Of a stretch of 64,000 bases of DNA, positions 36,751 through 45,800 are shown piece by piece. The DNA is from CAVXNB01 sp963763085 (GTDB lineage: Bacteria; Actinomycetota; Acidimicrobiia; Acidimicrobiales; Bog-793): positions 248,001 to 312,000 of the forward strand of contig CAVXNB010000003.1 of assembly GCA_963763085.1 (NCBI GenBank), in the 5' to 3' direction. Positions within the stretch are counted from its first letter, which is position 1, and each line of letters begins with the position of its first letter. The position numbers and the translations under genes are program-made. The notes under the pieces were generated by a model. It was given only the letters and a program-made list of their open reading frames with translations, made no database searches and was not told the origin of the DNA.

Positions 36751-36839
36751 GCCGGCCCTCTCGCCCCCGCCGGCCCTCTCGCCCCCGCCGGCCCTCTCGC
36801 CCCCGTCGGCGGGGCAGTCTCCCGGCGGGGCAGTCTCCC
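36751..36839. repeat. Tandem repeats: 3 x 18 bp then 2 x 16 bp
   Basis: GCCGGCCCTCTCGCCCCC occurs three times in a row (36751-36804). GGCGGGGCAGTCTCCC then occurs twice (36808-36839). They lie directly between the sigma-factor gene and palindromic repeat B. Confidence 0.9.
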
Positions 36840-36842
36840 GGC

Positions 36843-36936
36843 GACATTGCAATTCTTAGTTCAACTTGCCTCTCATCGAGATTGCGACCAGTCGCAATCA
36901 TTAACGGAGGCAAGTTTGGCGCGAAAAAGTAATGTC
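36843..36936. repeat. Dispersed palindromic repeat, copy B (complete)
   Basis: A 94-bp imperfect palindrome with GACATT and AATGTC at its very ends, arms containing AACTTGCCTC and GAGGCAAGTT, and a core at 36880-36899 (GATTGCGACC/AGTCGCAATC). Ends, arms and core share the centre 36889.5. It lies between convergent genes and could form a long hairpin. Confidence 0.88.
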
Positions 36937-36939
36937 CCC

Positions 36940-37042
36940 GTCCTCCGACAGCCGTGCTTCTTCGCCCGTCCTCCGACAGCCGTGCTTCTTCGCCCGTCCT
37001 CCGACAGCCGTGCTGCTACGCCCGCCTCCGGCAGCCGTGCTA
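36940..37042. repeat. 28-bp tandem repeat, about 3.7 copies
   Basis: Units start at 36940, 36968, 36996 and 37024 (partial), with core CTCCGACAGCCGTGCTTCTT. The last unit runs into the uspA stop codon. The rest of the gap back to the sigma factor is filled by other repeats. Confidence 0.9.
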
Positions 37043-37483
37043 GCGCACGACCACCACGGGCAGCGACGTCAGGTGCAACAACTTGTTCGTCGTGCTCCCG
37101 AGCATGATGCCCTTCAAGTTCGTCCGGCCGCGTGAGCCGATCACGATGACATCGGCCCCCCAGGTCTTGGACTCCTCGACGATCTCGACTGCGACCCGGC
37201 CGGAGAGCGCGATCCGGACCTCGCCGGTCGCGGGGATGCCGGCGTCTGTCATCTGCTTGCAGGTCTCGGCGACACGCTCGATCGACGCCTGCTCTCCCTC
37301 ATTTGCGACCGCACCGACGGTCGACGCCAGTGGGCCGGCCCCGTGCGGCGGGAGCCGCTCGACCTCGTGCACGTGAAGGACCCGGACCTCGCCCCCGGAC
37401 AAGCGGCCGAGATCTTTCGCCGTCTCGACTGCGTGCTCTGACTGCTCTGACCAGTCGATCGCCACGACCACCCGCTTGAACAT
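37040..37483 (-). CDS. Universal stress protein (UspA family)
   Basis: 147 residues. It begins KRVVVAIDWSEQSEHAVETA and ends with the ATP-binding loop GSRGRTNLKGIMLGSTTNKL, the G-2x-G-9x-G-S/T pattern of nucleotide-binding members. ATG 37483 has GGAGGGAG upstream. The role is in stress or dormancy responses; the partner is unknown. Its 3' end overlaps a 28-bp tandem repeat array. Confidence 0.9.
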   Translation of the reverse strand: MFKRVVVAIDWSEQSEHAVETAKDLGRLSGGEVRVLHVHEVERLPPHGAGPLASTVGAVANEGEQASIERVAETCKQMTDAGIPATGEVRIALSGRVAVEIVEESKTWGADVIVIGSRGRTNLKGIMLGSTTNKLLHLTSLPVVVVR

Positions 37484-37557
37484 GCCGGCTCCCTCCGCGT
37501 CGCCCACCGGTGCGCACCCAGCGTCGCACACCTAGGGCGGAGCCCGCTGAGAGCGAT

Positions 37558-38520
37558 TCAGGAAAAACGTTCGAGCACGGAGACGAGATCGTCGGGAAGC
37601 GGTGAGCTGAACTCGGCCTGCTGGTCCGTCGCCGGGTCCACGAAAGCCAGCCCGGCCGCGTGCAAGAAGGGCCTGCCGGCGCCCGACCGCCGCCGATCGC
37701 CCCGGTAGCGGGCATCTCCGACCACGGGGTGGCCGATCGCTGCAAGGTGCACACGGATCTGATGCGTGCGGCCGGTCTCGAGCCGCAGTTCGAGATACGT
37801 CGCCTCCAGGGGCTCGGCGAACCGAGCCAGCACCCGGTAGTGCGTGCGCGCGGCCCGACCGCCGGCGGCGACCGCCATGCGCGTCGGATCGCGCAGCGAC
37901 CTGCCGATCGGCGCGTCCACAACGCCGGCCTCTGCGTCGAGTGCACCGCATGCAAGGGCCAGATACGTCCGCCGAACCGTGCGCGCCGCCAATTGGGCGG
38001 TGAGCGAGCGATAGGCGTCGGGGGTGCGGGCGACGACGAGCAGCCCGGACGTGTCCTTGTCCAGCCGGTGCACGATGCCAGGCCGGTCGATCTCGCCGTA
38101 GCCGAGCTCGGGCAGGCGAGCGAGCTCGGGATACATAGCCAGCAGGCCGGAAACGAGCGTGCCCGACCGGTGGGCGCCATCGGGATGAACCACGACGCCG
38201 GGTGGCTTGTCGACGACGATCACCGCCTCGTCATCAAAGACGACCCGAAACGGGACCTCTCCCGCCTCAGCCGGCGCCGGCACGGAACGGTTTCCACCGA
38301 CGACGAGTCGCAGGTCGGTCTCGAGGATCTCACCGACTCGGACCCGCCGGCTGCCGGCGGCGACGACCACGCCGCCGAGGCGAACCCCTCCGGCCGCGAT
38401 GAGCTTCGCAACCTGGGCCCGGGTCCGGCCGGACAGCAGAGCCACGACTCGATCCACCCGCTCGCCCCCGAGCGCGCCGGGGATCTCGACCACCGGTCGC
38501 AGGTCGCCTTCCTCGATCAT
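37558..38520 (-). CDS. 23S rRNA pseudouridine synthase, RluD/RluA family
   Basis: 320 residues with an N-terminal S4 RNA-binding domain (DRVVALLSGRTRAQVAKLIA) and the catalytic motif GIVHRLDKDTSGLLVVART containing the essential Asp. The late segment LETGRTHQIRVHLAAIGHPV is typical. It overlaps lspA by 4 bp, the usual lspA-rluD pair of Actinobacteria. Confidence 0.92.
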   Translation of the reverse strand: MIEEGDLRPVVEIPGALGGERVDRVVALLSGRTRAQVAKLIAAGGVRLGGVVVAAGSRRVRVGEILETDLRLVVGGNRSVPAPAEAGEVPFRVVFDDEAVIVVDKPPGVVVHPDGAHRSGTLVSGLLAMYPELARLPELGYGEIDRPGIVHRLDKDTSGLLVVARTPDAYRSLTAQLAARTVRRTYLALACGALDAEAGVVDAPIGRSLRDPTRMAVAAGGRAARTHYRVLARFAEPLEATYLELRLETGRTHQIRVHLAAIGHPVVGDARYRGDRRRSGAGRPFLHAAGLAFVDPATDQQAEFSSPLPDDLVSVLERFS

Positions 38521-39050
38521 GCGGCGTCATGCCGGCCACGCTCCGGCGTGTGCCTCGTGGCAGAGGAGCGCCAGAGGACGATGCAGAGAAGGATGCTGCC
38601 GCAGACGATCGACGAGTCGGCAACGTTGAACGTCGGCCAGAAACCGGAATAGATGAAGTCGACCACCGCGCCATGGTGACCCCGGAAGATCCGGTCGGAG
38701 AGGTTGCCGAGTGCTCCTCCGAGAATCATCCCGACCGCGACGGCGGCGGCCGTGTTGGGCACGGCGCGGCCGAACCACGCCACGCCGAGGACGAGGACGA
38801 CGGCCAGCACAGCCAGGGGCCACGTCAGGCTCCGGCCGATGCTGAACGCGACGCCGGAGTTGTACGAGAGCGCGAACGAGAACGGCCCGATCAGATGGAT
38901 CGGCCCGGACGCGAGCCTCGCGACCGCGAGAGATTTGGTGACCTGGTCGGCGACGATCACGACTACGGCGATCGCCGCCATGACCCGGATTCGGCGGACC
39001 CGGAACGACCTCTGGCGCGATCGGTTGGCGGCGGCGTCCTCGGAACTCAC
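38517..39050 (-). CDS. lspA: Lipoprotein signal peptidase (signal peptidase II)
   Basis: About 177 residues with four membrane helices. The two catalytic Asp lie in GNLSDRIFRG and FNVADSSIVCG, and ADQVTKSLAV is the conserved start of the fold. It cuts the signal peptide from lipoproteins; several are predicted in this window. The start is uncertain: GTG 39050 avoids overlap with the upstream gene, while 39128 would overlap it by 40 bp. Confidence 0.9.
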   Translation of the reverse strand: MSSEDAAANRSRQRSFRVRRIRVMAAIAVVVIVADQVTKSLAVARLASGPIHLIGPFSFALSYNSGVAFSIGRSLTWPLAVLAVVLVLGVAWFGRAVPNTAAAVAVGMILGGALGNLSDRIFRGHHGAVVDFIYSGFWPTFNVADSSIVCGSILLCIVLWRSSATRHTPERGRHDAA

Positions 39051-39088
39051 TCCCCCGATTGCACCGGGCCGGTCATCGCCGGCCGTGC

Positions 39089-39928
39089 TCAACGTCTCGA
39101 GAGCCCCCCGCTCTTGCAGTCGATGCACAAGCGGGCGTAGGGAAGGGCTTCAAGACGCGCCTTCGGGATGAGCTTGCCGCAGTTCTCGCAGATCCCGTAC
39201 GTGCCGTTGTTCATCTTGGCAAGGGCGTGATCGATCTCCTCCACCGCCGCCATGGCTTGAGCCGAGAGGGCGAGGTCCCGCTCCCGGTCGACGGTGACAG
39301 TGCCGCCTTCGCCCGACTCGTCGTCGAACTGGATGTCGCCCGGCTCCATCTCCTCGACGAGCGATTCGGCCTCCGCCTTCAGGCTCGCCGCTTGTTCGAG
39401 GTAGGTCACACGCTCGCGTTCGAGCGCCGCTCGCTGCGACGCCAAGAAACGCTCGTCCTTCACATACCCTTCACTCACCCGCTTGGGCGCCGGCGCCTTC
39501 GCGCCGAGCCCCACAGCCGGCCGTCCCGGGGCGGCAGGAGTCTTGCGGACATGCGACGCCGCCTTGGCGGCTTTGGCAGGAGCTGAGCCGGCACCCGACC
39601 CCTTCGTCGCCGCGCCCGGGGCGGGTGCGCCGGCCTTCGCAACCGGGCCGGCCTTCGTGGTCGCAACAGCCTTCTCGGGCTTCTGCTTGGCTGCGGGCTT
39701 GGCCGCCGGCGCCTTGCCGGCGCTCTTGGTTGCCGGCGACGCGGCAGCCTTCGCCGCCGGAGTCGCCTTGGCGGGCTTCTGGGCAGGCGAGGACGCAGCT
39801 TTGGGGGCCGTCTTCGCCGCGGTCTCAGGAGCCGCCTTCTTCGCGATCTTCTTCGCAGGCGGAACCTTGGCCGCCTCCCGAGAAGCAACGATCTTCGGAG
39901 CCGCGGACTTCTTCGTCGTGGTCACCAT
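39089..39928 (-). CDS. DksA/TraR zinc-finger protein with Lys/Ala/Pro-rich histone-like tail
   Basis: 279 residues. Residues 1-150 are repeats rich in Lys, Ala and Pro (AAKTAPKAASSPAQKPAKAT is one example), resembling histone H1 tails. The C-terminal 120 residues are DksA/TraR-like: a coiled-coil part (FLASQRAALERERVTYLEQA) and a four-Cys zinc finger (CENCGKLIPKARLEALPYAR, then LCIDC). The DksA-type domain modulates RNA polymerase; the basic tail may bind DNA. It lies just upstream of lspA. Confidence 0.85.
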   Translation of the reverse strand: MVTTTKKSAAPKIVASREAAKVPPAKKIAKKAAPETAAKTAPKAASSPAQKPAKATPAAKAAASPATKSAGKAPAAKPAAKQKPEKAVATTKAGPVAKAGAPAPGAATKGSGAGSAPAKAAKAASHVRKTPAAPGRPAVGLGAKAPAPKRVSEGYVKDERFLASQRAALERERVTYLEQAASLKAEAESLVEEMEPGDIQFDDESGEGGTVTVDRERDLALSAQAMAAVEEIDHALAKMNNGTYGICENCGKLIPKARLEALPYARLCIDCKSGGLSRR

Positions 39929-40048
39929 TGGTCTCGAGCTCTCCCGTCGCGGCGAGGGTGCTGAACGATAGCCGGACCGGTCAGCACCCGCCAACGATCC
40001 GCGGCGGAATCGGCTTCGTACGCCTCGATCTCGAACCGGTCGCCTGCC

Positions 40049-43000
40049 ATGGCCGCCTACTGTATGGCCATGCCCGACGCGCCCGGCGCGGTCCCCTACG
40101 CCCAGGTCCAAGCACAGCCGCGCTATCCCTCGCTCGAGGAGCAGATTCTCGCGTTCTGGCGGGAGGACCGCACCTTCGAAGCCTCGGTGGCGATGCACGC
40201 CGCCGAGACCGAATACGTCTTCTACGACGGGCCGCCCTTCGCGAACGGGCTTCCGCACTACGGCCACCTGCTCACGGGTTTCGTGAAGGACGCGGTCCCG
40301 CGCTATCAGACGATGCGGGGCCGCCGCGTCGAGCGGCGTTTCGGCTGGGACTGCCATGGCCTTCCGGCCGAGATGGAGGCCGAGAAGGAGCTCGGCGTCG
40401 CCGACCGCCAAGCGGTCATCGCCTACGGCATCGACCGGTTCAACGACTACTGCCGCCAGATCGTGCAGCGAACGACCGACGCCTGGGAGCGCTATGTCAC
40501 CCGCCAGGCGCGCTGGGTGGACTTCGAGGACAACTACAAGACGATGGACATCTCCTTCATGGAGAGCGTCCTGTGGGCATTCAAGCGCTTGTACGACAAG
40601 GGCCTCACCTACGAGGGCTTCCGGGTGCTCCCCTACTGCTGGGAGTGCGAGACCCCGCTCTCCAATTTCGAGACGCGCCAGGACGACTCGTACCGGGACC
40701 GGACCGATCCGGCGGTGACCGTGCGTTTCGACCTTGAGCCGGCTGACGACGGACCTGAGCTGTTGCGGGGCCCGGTCGGGCTACTGGCGTGGACGACGAC
40801 GCCTTGGACCTTGCCGTCGAACCTTGCGCTGGCCGTCGGACCCGACCTCGAGTACGCGGTGCTCGACCGGGACGGCGCCCGGGTCGTCATCGGTGCCGCC
40901 CGCGTCGTTGCCTACGAGGACGTGCTCGCCGGCGCCGAGCGCGTCGGCACGGTCACGGGGGCCGATCTCGTCGGGCGCCGTTTCCGCCCCCTCTTCCCGT
41001 ACTTCGCCGGCACGCCGGGTGCCTTCGTCGTCCTCGGCGAGGACTTCGTCGCCATGGACGAGGGCACAGGCATCGTCCAGATGGCGCCGGGCTTCGGCGA
41101 GGACGACCAGCGGGCCTGCGAAGCTGCAGGCATTCCGGTCGTGGCTCCGGTGGACGACAGGGCACGATTCACCGCTGAGGTGCCGGACTTCGCCGGCGTC
41201 CAGGTCTTCGATGCGAACGCCGGCATCGTCGAGCGGCTGCGCTCGGCCGGGGCGCTGCTCCAGGTCGAGGACTACACCCACAGCTACCCCCACTGCTGGC
41301 GGACCGACACGCCCCTCATCTACCGGGCCATGAGCTCCTGGTTCGTGCGGGTGACTGCGTTCAGGGACCGCATGGTCGAGCTCAATCAGCAGATTCAGTG
41401 GGTGCCCGAGAACGTGCGCGACGGCGCCTTCGGCAAGTGGCTGGAGGGGGCGCGGGACTGGTCGATCACGAGGAATCGTTTCTGGGGGACGCCGATACCG
41501 GTGTGGAAGAGCGACGATCCGCGCTATCCGCGCATCGACGTCTACGGCAGCCTCGACGAGCTCGCGGCCGATTTCGGCGTTCGCCCGACCGACCTGCACC
41601 GCCCCGCCCTCGACGAGCTCACGCGCCCGAACCCGGATGACCCGACCGGATCTTCCACGATGCGAAGGATCCCCGACATCCTCGACTGCTGGTTCGAGTC
41701 CGGATCGATGCCGTTCGCACAGCTCCACTACCCCTTCGAGAACACGAAGCGGTTCGAGGAGCACTTTCCGGCCGACTTCATCGTCGAGTACGTGGGCCAG
41801 ACCCGAGGCTGGTTCTACACCTTGCACGTGCTCGCGACGGCGTTGTTCGACCGGCCGCCGTTCAAGACCTGCATCGCGCACGGCATCGTGCTCGGCGACG
41901 ACGGCCGCAAGCTCTCCAAGCGGCTGCGCAACTTCCCCGATCCAGAGGAGGTCTTCGCGGTCCACGGGGCCGACGCCATGCGGTGGTACCTGCTCAGCTC
42001 GCCGGTGCTGCGGGGCCACGACGTCGTCATCGAGGAGAAGGCGCTAGCCGAGCCCGTCCGGCTCGTGTGCAACCCGATCTGGAACACGTGGTACTTCCTG
42101 TCCCTCTACGCCAACGCCGACGGCATGAGCGGGAAGGTCCGCAGCGACCAGACCGGAGTTCTCGACCGCTATGTACTCGCCAAGACCCGCCGCCTCGTCG
42201 AGGACGTGACGGCAGCGATGGACGACTACGACCTGGCGGGGGCGACAGCCGACATCTCCTCGTTTCTCGACGCGCTCACCAATTGGTACGTGCGCCGCAG
42301 TCGCGACCGCTTCTGGCGTCCCGCCGGCGGTGCCGGCGCCGCCGACGGCGCCCAGGCGCCGGCGCCAGGCTCAGCGGCGCCGGCCGGCCCCGAGGACAAG
42401 CAGGACGCCTACGACACCTTGCACACCGTGTTGGAGGTGCTCAGCCGGATTGTGGCGCCGTTTCTCCCGTTTCTCGGCGAGGCGGTGTATCAGGGGCTGA
42501 CGGGCGCGCGCAGCGTGCACCTCGCCTCGTGGCCCCTTGCCGACGAGCTGCCCTCCGACCCCGCCCTGGTCGAAGCGATGGACCTTGCCCGGGAGGTGAG
42601 CTCCGCCGGCCACTCGATCCGCAAGGCCGCCGGCCTGCGGGCACGGCTCCCGCTCTCGCGCCTGACGGTGGCGGCAGCGGGCGCGAGCCTGCTGGCGCCG
42701 TTCGCCGACCTGATCGCAGACGAGGTGAACGTGCACGAGGTGGAGCTGGTCGAGTCCGTCGGCGAACTGGGCGAGACGGTGCTGAGCATCGTCCCGGCCG
42801 CGCTCGGACCGCGGCTCGGCGAGCGCACACAACATGTGATCGCCGCCGCTCGGAAGGGGGACTGGTCCCAGTTGGCAGACGGCACCGTGGAAGTGGGCGG
42901 GGTGCCCCTTTTGGCGGGCGAGTACGACCTGCGCCTTCGCCCGCGGGACCCGGCGCGTAGCCGGGCGCTGCCCGGCGAGGTCGGGATCGTGTCGGTCGAC

Positions 43001-43438
43001 CTCGAGACCACGCCAGAGCTGCTCGCCGAAGGCCTCGCCCGAGACGTCATCCGCCTCGTGCAGCGGGCGCGGCGAGACGCCGGGCTGCACGTGACCGATC
43101 GGATCCGCCTCGTCGTCGCCTTGCCCGAGGAGCCGGCCGCCGCCATCCAGCCGTGGCTGGACCACATCGCGGCGCAGGTGCTCGGGCTCGAGCTCATGAT
43201 CGAGGCCTTGATCGACCAGGATTCGAAGCCCGCCGACCGGGACGGTTGGTTCATGGCCGCCGGCGAGCTCCCCGATGGAGGCTCAGTCGTCGTGCAGGTT
43301 CAGCGCGTCGACGCAGCGGGCGCCGGCCCGCCCCGGGCTCGCCGGCTCTCAGGCAGTCCAGTCGGAGGTCGCCACGCTCCCGAAGCGCGCTTGGGCCCTC
43401 GTGTCCGGCGCATGCCAGGATTCGGTCTCCGGGCCTGA
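40049..43438 (+). CDS. ileS: Isoleucyl-tRNA synthetase
   Basis: 1129 residues. The class I signatures are GPPFANGLPHYGHLL (HIGH type) and DGRKLSKRLRNFPDP (KMSKS type). The editing domain lies between them, and a long anticodon-binding and C-terminal part follows. Start could be 40049 or ATG 40064 or 40070. The last 90 bp overlap the convergent divIVA gene, and the final residues are Arg/Pro/Gly-rich, so the true C-terminus may be earlier. No T-box leader was found in the 120 bp upstream. Confidence 0.93.
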   Translation: MAAYCMAMPDAPGAVPYAQVQAQPRYPSLEEQILAFWREDRTFEASVAMHAAETEYVFYDGPPFANGLPHYGHLLTGFVKDAVPRYQTMRGRRVERRFGWDCHGLPAEMEAEKELGVADRQAVIAYGIDRFNDYCRQIVQRTTDAWERYVTRQARWVDFEDNYKTMDISFMESVLWAFKRLYDKGLTYEGFRVLPYCWECETPLSNFETRQDDSYRDRTDPAVTVRFDLEPADDGPELLRGPVGLLAWTTTPWTLPSNLALAVGPDLEYAVLDRDGARVVIGAARVVAYEDVLAGAERVGTVTGADLVGRRFRPLFPYFAGTPGAFVVLGEDFVAMDEGTGIVQMAPGFGEDDQRACEAAGIPVVAPVDDRARFTAEVPDFAGVQVFDANAGIVERLRSAGALLQVEDYTHSYPHCWRTDTPLIYRAMSSWFVRVTAFRDRMVELNQQIQWVPENVRDGAFGKWLEGARDWSITRNRFWGTPIPVWKSDDPRYPRIDVYGSLDELAADFGVRPTDLHRPALDELTRPNPDDPTGSSTMRRIPDILDCWFESGSMPFAQLHYPFENTKRFEEHFPADFIVEYVGQTRGWFYTLHVLATALFDRPPFKTCIAHGIVLGDDGRKLSKRLRNFPDPEEVFAVHGADAMRWYLLSSPVLRGHDVVIEEKALAEPVRLVCNPIWNTWYFLSLYANADGMSGKVRSDQTGVLDRYVLAKTRRLVEDVTAAMDDYDLAGATADISSFLDALTNWYVRRSRDRFWRPAGGAGAADGAQAPAPGSAAPAGPEDKQDAYDTLHTVLEVLSRIVAPFLPFLGEAVYQGLTGARSVHLASWPLADELPSDPALVEAMDLAREVSSAGHSIRKAAGLRARLPLSRLTVAAAGASLLAPFADLIADEVNVHEVELVESVGELGETVLSIVPAALGPRLGERTQHVIAAARKGDWSQLADGTVEVGGVPLLAGEYDLRLRPRDPARSRALPGEVGIVSVDLETTPELLAEGLARDVIRLVQRARRDAGLHVTDRIRLVVALPEEPAAAIQPWLDHIAAQVLGLELMIEALIDQDSKPADRDGWFMAAGELPDGGSVVVQVQRVDAAGAGPPRARRLSGSPVGGRHAPEARLGPRVRRMPGFGLRA

Positions 43439-44164
43439 GTCGTCGAGGGTGGGAAGAGCGGCAAGGTTGGTCCGGACAGCTTCGGTCACCGGGGCGGCCT
43501 CGCCCTCGGCGGGTGTCGGGTCGTCGGTCGGCGGCAGCGGCGCCGCGGCCGCCGCGTCCTCGTTGATCTGGGCCTCGAGGTCGTCAGGCGGTGGGCTGCC
43601 GCCGGCCGAGGACGGAACGGGACGCAGCTCGGAGAGCTCCTTGGCCGGCGTGAGAGTCCTCTCGACAAAACGAAGCGCCGCGCCGAGTGCCTCCGCCAAC
43701 CTCGTCCGCTCCGCCTCGAGCACCCCCGACAGAGCCGCAAGCTCATTTCGGACCTGGTCCCGCTGGTTCTCGAGCCGGCCGAGCTCGTCTCGGTGGCGGC
43801 GCTCGGCTTCCGAGGTCAGCCTTTGGGACTTCTCGCGTGCGTCCGCGAGCATGGCCTCGGCCTCGCTCCGTGCGCTGTCCATGAGAGTCGCTGCCTGCTC
43901 CTGGGCTTCGCGGACCGCCAGATCCGCCGTCCGCTGCGCCAGGACGAGCGTACGGCGGATGCTGTCTTCGTCCTCGTCGATCGCCCGGTCGGAGGCAGTC
44001 CGTTCCGCCCGCTCGGCCCGGTAGGTGACCTGGCGCATCTTCTCCTGCAGATCGTCGACCGCGATCGCGACCTTCTCGAGGAACTCGTCGACTTCGTCGG
44101 TGTCGTACCCCCGGAGGCGATCACGAAACTCGACTTCACGCAGGACTTTGGCGGAGAGCTCCAT
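43349..44164 (-). CDS. divIVA: DivIVA/Wag31-type polar growth protein
   Basis: 271 residues. The N-terminal membrane-binding domain is typical: REVEFRDRLRGYDTDEVDEF, then LEKVAIAVDDL. A coiled coil spans about 50-180, and an acidic Pro-rich tail follows. In Actinobacteria the protein marks cell poles and directs wall synthesis. It is the last gene of the division cluster, after yggT, and its 3' end overlaps ileS by 90 bp. Confidence 0.92.
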   Translation of the reverse strand: MELSAKVLREVEFRDRLRGYDTDEVDEFLEKVAIAVDDLQEKMRQVTYRAERAERTASDRAIDEDEDSIRRTLVLAQRTADLAVREAQEQAATLMDSARSEAEAMLADAREKSQRLTSEAERRHRDELGRLENQRDQVRNELAALSGVLEAERTRLAEALGAALRFVERTLTPAKELSELRPVPSSAGGSPPPDDLEAQINEDAAAAAPLPPTDDPTPAEGEAAPVTEAVRTNLAALPTLDDSGPETESWHAPDTRAQARFGSVATSDWTA

Positions 44165-44222
44165 GCTTTGGCATGGTACCGGGCACTTTCCGGGAGTGGG
44201 TGGATACCGCAGGTCGCAGGCC

Positions 44223-44471
44223 CTACAGCAGGCCCCTCACGACCAGGATGGCGATCCAGACGATGATCGGCGAGAGATCCACGGCGGCACCGCCTACCCG
44301 GAGCGGCGGCACGAAGTGGCGCACCGGACGCAGCACCGGCTCGGTGATCGCCTCGAAGAAGCGTGTGATCGGCACGAACACCGATCCGGGCGGAGCAGGA
44401 ATATAGGAGAGGACCACTCGAACGAGGAGAACGAAGAGGAAGAGGTTGAGGATGTCGGCGACGATCGCCAT
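44223..44471 (-). CDS. YggT family membrane protein
   Basis: 82 residues with two helices flanking the conserved segment TEPVLRPVRHFVPPLRVGGA, and DLSPIIVWIAI near the end. YggT proteins are small membrane proteins found beside sepF, with a proposed role in division or ion homeostasis. Confidence 0.88.
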   Translation of the reverse strand: MAIVADILNLFLFVLLVRVVLSYIPAPPGSVFVPITRFFEAITEPVLRPVRHFVPPLRVGGAAVDLSPIIVWIAILVVRGLL

Positions 44472-44524
44472 GCCTCAACCCCCCCGACGTTCAGGCCCAC
44501 GAACTGGCGTGGGTGCCGCCGCGC

Positions 44525-45052
44525 TCAGGACCGGAAGAGCCCGTTCTCTTGGAGGCGCTGGCGCTCCTCGGGGGAGAGCTCGACGTTGGACGGCGTGAGC
44601 AGGAAGACCGATTCGGCCACCTTCTCCATCGAACCACCGAGGGCGTAGGTCAGACCGGAGCAGAAGTCGATCATCCGCCGGGCGAGGTCCTTCTCGCTCG
44701 ACTGGAGGTTGACGATGACCGGGGAGCTCGCCTTCAGCATGTCCCCGATCTCCTGGGCGTCGGAGAAGCGGGCCGGCGCCACCACCTGCGGCTTCGAATG
44801 GCGCTGGGTCACGAGAGGCCGAACGACGGCGCCGCGGGCAACCGGCGTCTGCATCTCGCGACCGTCGTTGCTGCTGATCGGTCGGACCGTGGCAACCGTG
44901 GGTCGTTGCGGCACGGGCTCGGGGTAGGCGCTCTGGCGCACCCGGGCCTGGGCGGGCTCCGCAAGCTCTTCGTCGTCGGCGTCGTAGATCTCCTCGTCAT
45001 CGATGTCCTTCAACCCGAGATACATAAGTGCCCTCTGCACAAACGATGGCAT
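44525..45052 (-). CDS. sepF: SepF cell-division protein
   Basis: 175 residues. An amphipathic N-terminal helix (FVQRALMYLGL) is followed by an acidic linker and the C-terminal DUF552 domain (SPVIVNLQSSEKDLARRMID, then FCSGLTYALGGSMEKV). SepF anchors FtsZ to the membrane in bacteria lacking FtsA. No ftsA is in this cluster, which fits. Confidence 0.93.
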   Translation of the reverse strand: MPSFVQRALMYLGLKDIDDEEIYDADDEELAEPAQARVRQSAYPEPVPQRPTVATVRPISSNDGREMQTPVARGAVVRPLVTQRHSKPQVVAPARFSDAQEIGDMLKASSPVIVNLQSSEKDLARRMIDFCSGLTYALGGSMEKVAESVFLLTPSNVELSPEERQRLQENGLFRS

Positions 45053-45079
45053 GCCACCCCTCCTCCGAGGATCCTATTG

Positions 45080-45800
45080 TTACAGCCTGGGACGTTGCGG
45101 GCGAGGACCGAAGAGGGCGGTCCCCAGCCGCACCATCGTCGACCCCGCGGCCACAGCCGCTTCGAGGTCCCCCGACATCCCCATCGAGAGCTCGGGAAGC
45201 CCGATCTCGCCGCCCAGCGCGGCGACCAGATCGAACGCCCTCCTTGCGACGGTGGCATCGCCGGGGGGCGCAACCGTCATCAGACCGACGACACGGCAAC
45301 CGAGCTCGCGCAAGGCCTCCACGACGCCGGGCACCTCGCCCGGCGCGCAGCCGCCCCGGCCCGTGAGACCACTGGTGTCGACTTCCACGAGCAGCGCAGG
45401 CGACTCGAGGTCCTGCGCGACCGCCGGCCGGTGCCGCAGGATGGCGCTGCCCTCGACTGGCCTCGAGATGCCCTGCCAGTAGTCGACGACGGGGGCGAGG
45501 CGCGGGATCTTGTTTCTTTGGACGGCGCCGAGAAAGTGCCATGTGCCCACGCCGCCCACCGCCGCCCGTTTGGCAAGCAGCTCGTCGGCGTAGTTCTCTC
45601 CCACGTCGGTCAACCCGGCTGCCAGGGCGGCGACGACCTCGTCAGACCCGAAGCCTTTCGTCACGGCCACGATCCTGATCCGGCCCGGGGTCGCCGCCGG
45701 CCCGAGCGATCCGGTCCCGCGCCTCGGCCACTCGGGCCGCAACCCGTTCCATCAGCGCGCCGTCCACGCCGTCCGCGCCGTCCACGCCGGCCGGGTCCAT
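45080..45800 (-). pseudogene. yggS: YggS-type PLP-binding protein, one frameshift
   Basis: The main frame holds most of the PLP-binding barrel: IRIVAVTKGFGSDEVVAALA with the PLP Lys, VGENYADELLAKR, WHFLGAVQRNK and SMGMSGDLEAAVAAGSTMVR. The N-terminal helix (MERVAARVAEARDRIARAGG) is in another frame starting at 45800. An extra base in a CCCGGG run near 45685 explains the break. The family controls PLP levels. Its ATG shares a base with the pgeF stop (TGATG). Confidence 0.8.

Noticed and set aside
36940..37042. CRISPR array
   Set aside because: The 28-bp units are directly tandem with no spacers and no cas genes nearby.
39929..40048. T-box riboswitch before ileS
   Set aside because: The 120 bp available lack the conserved T-box bulge sequence and a terminator, so there is no support.
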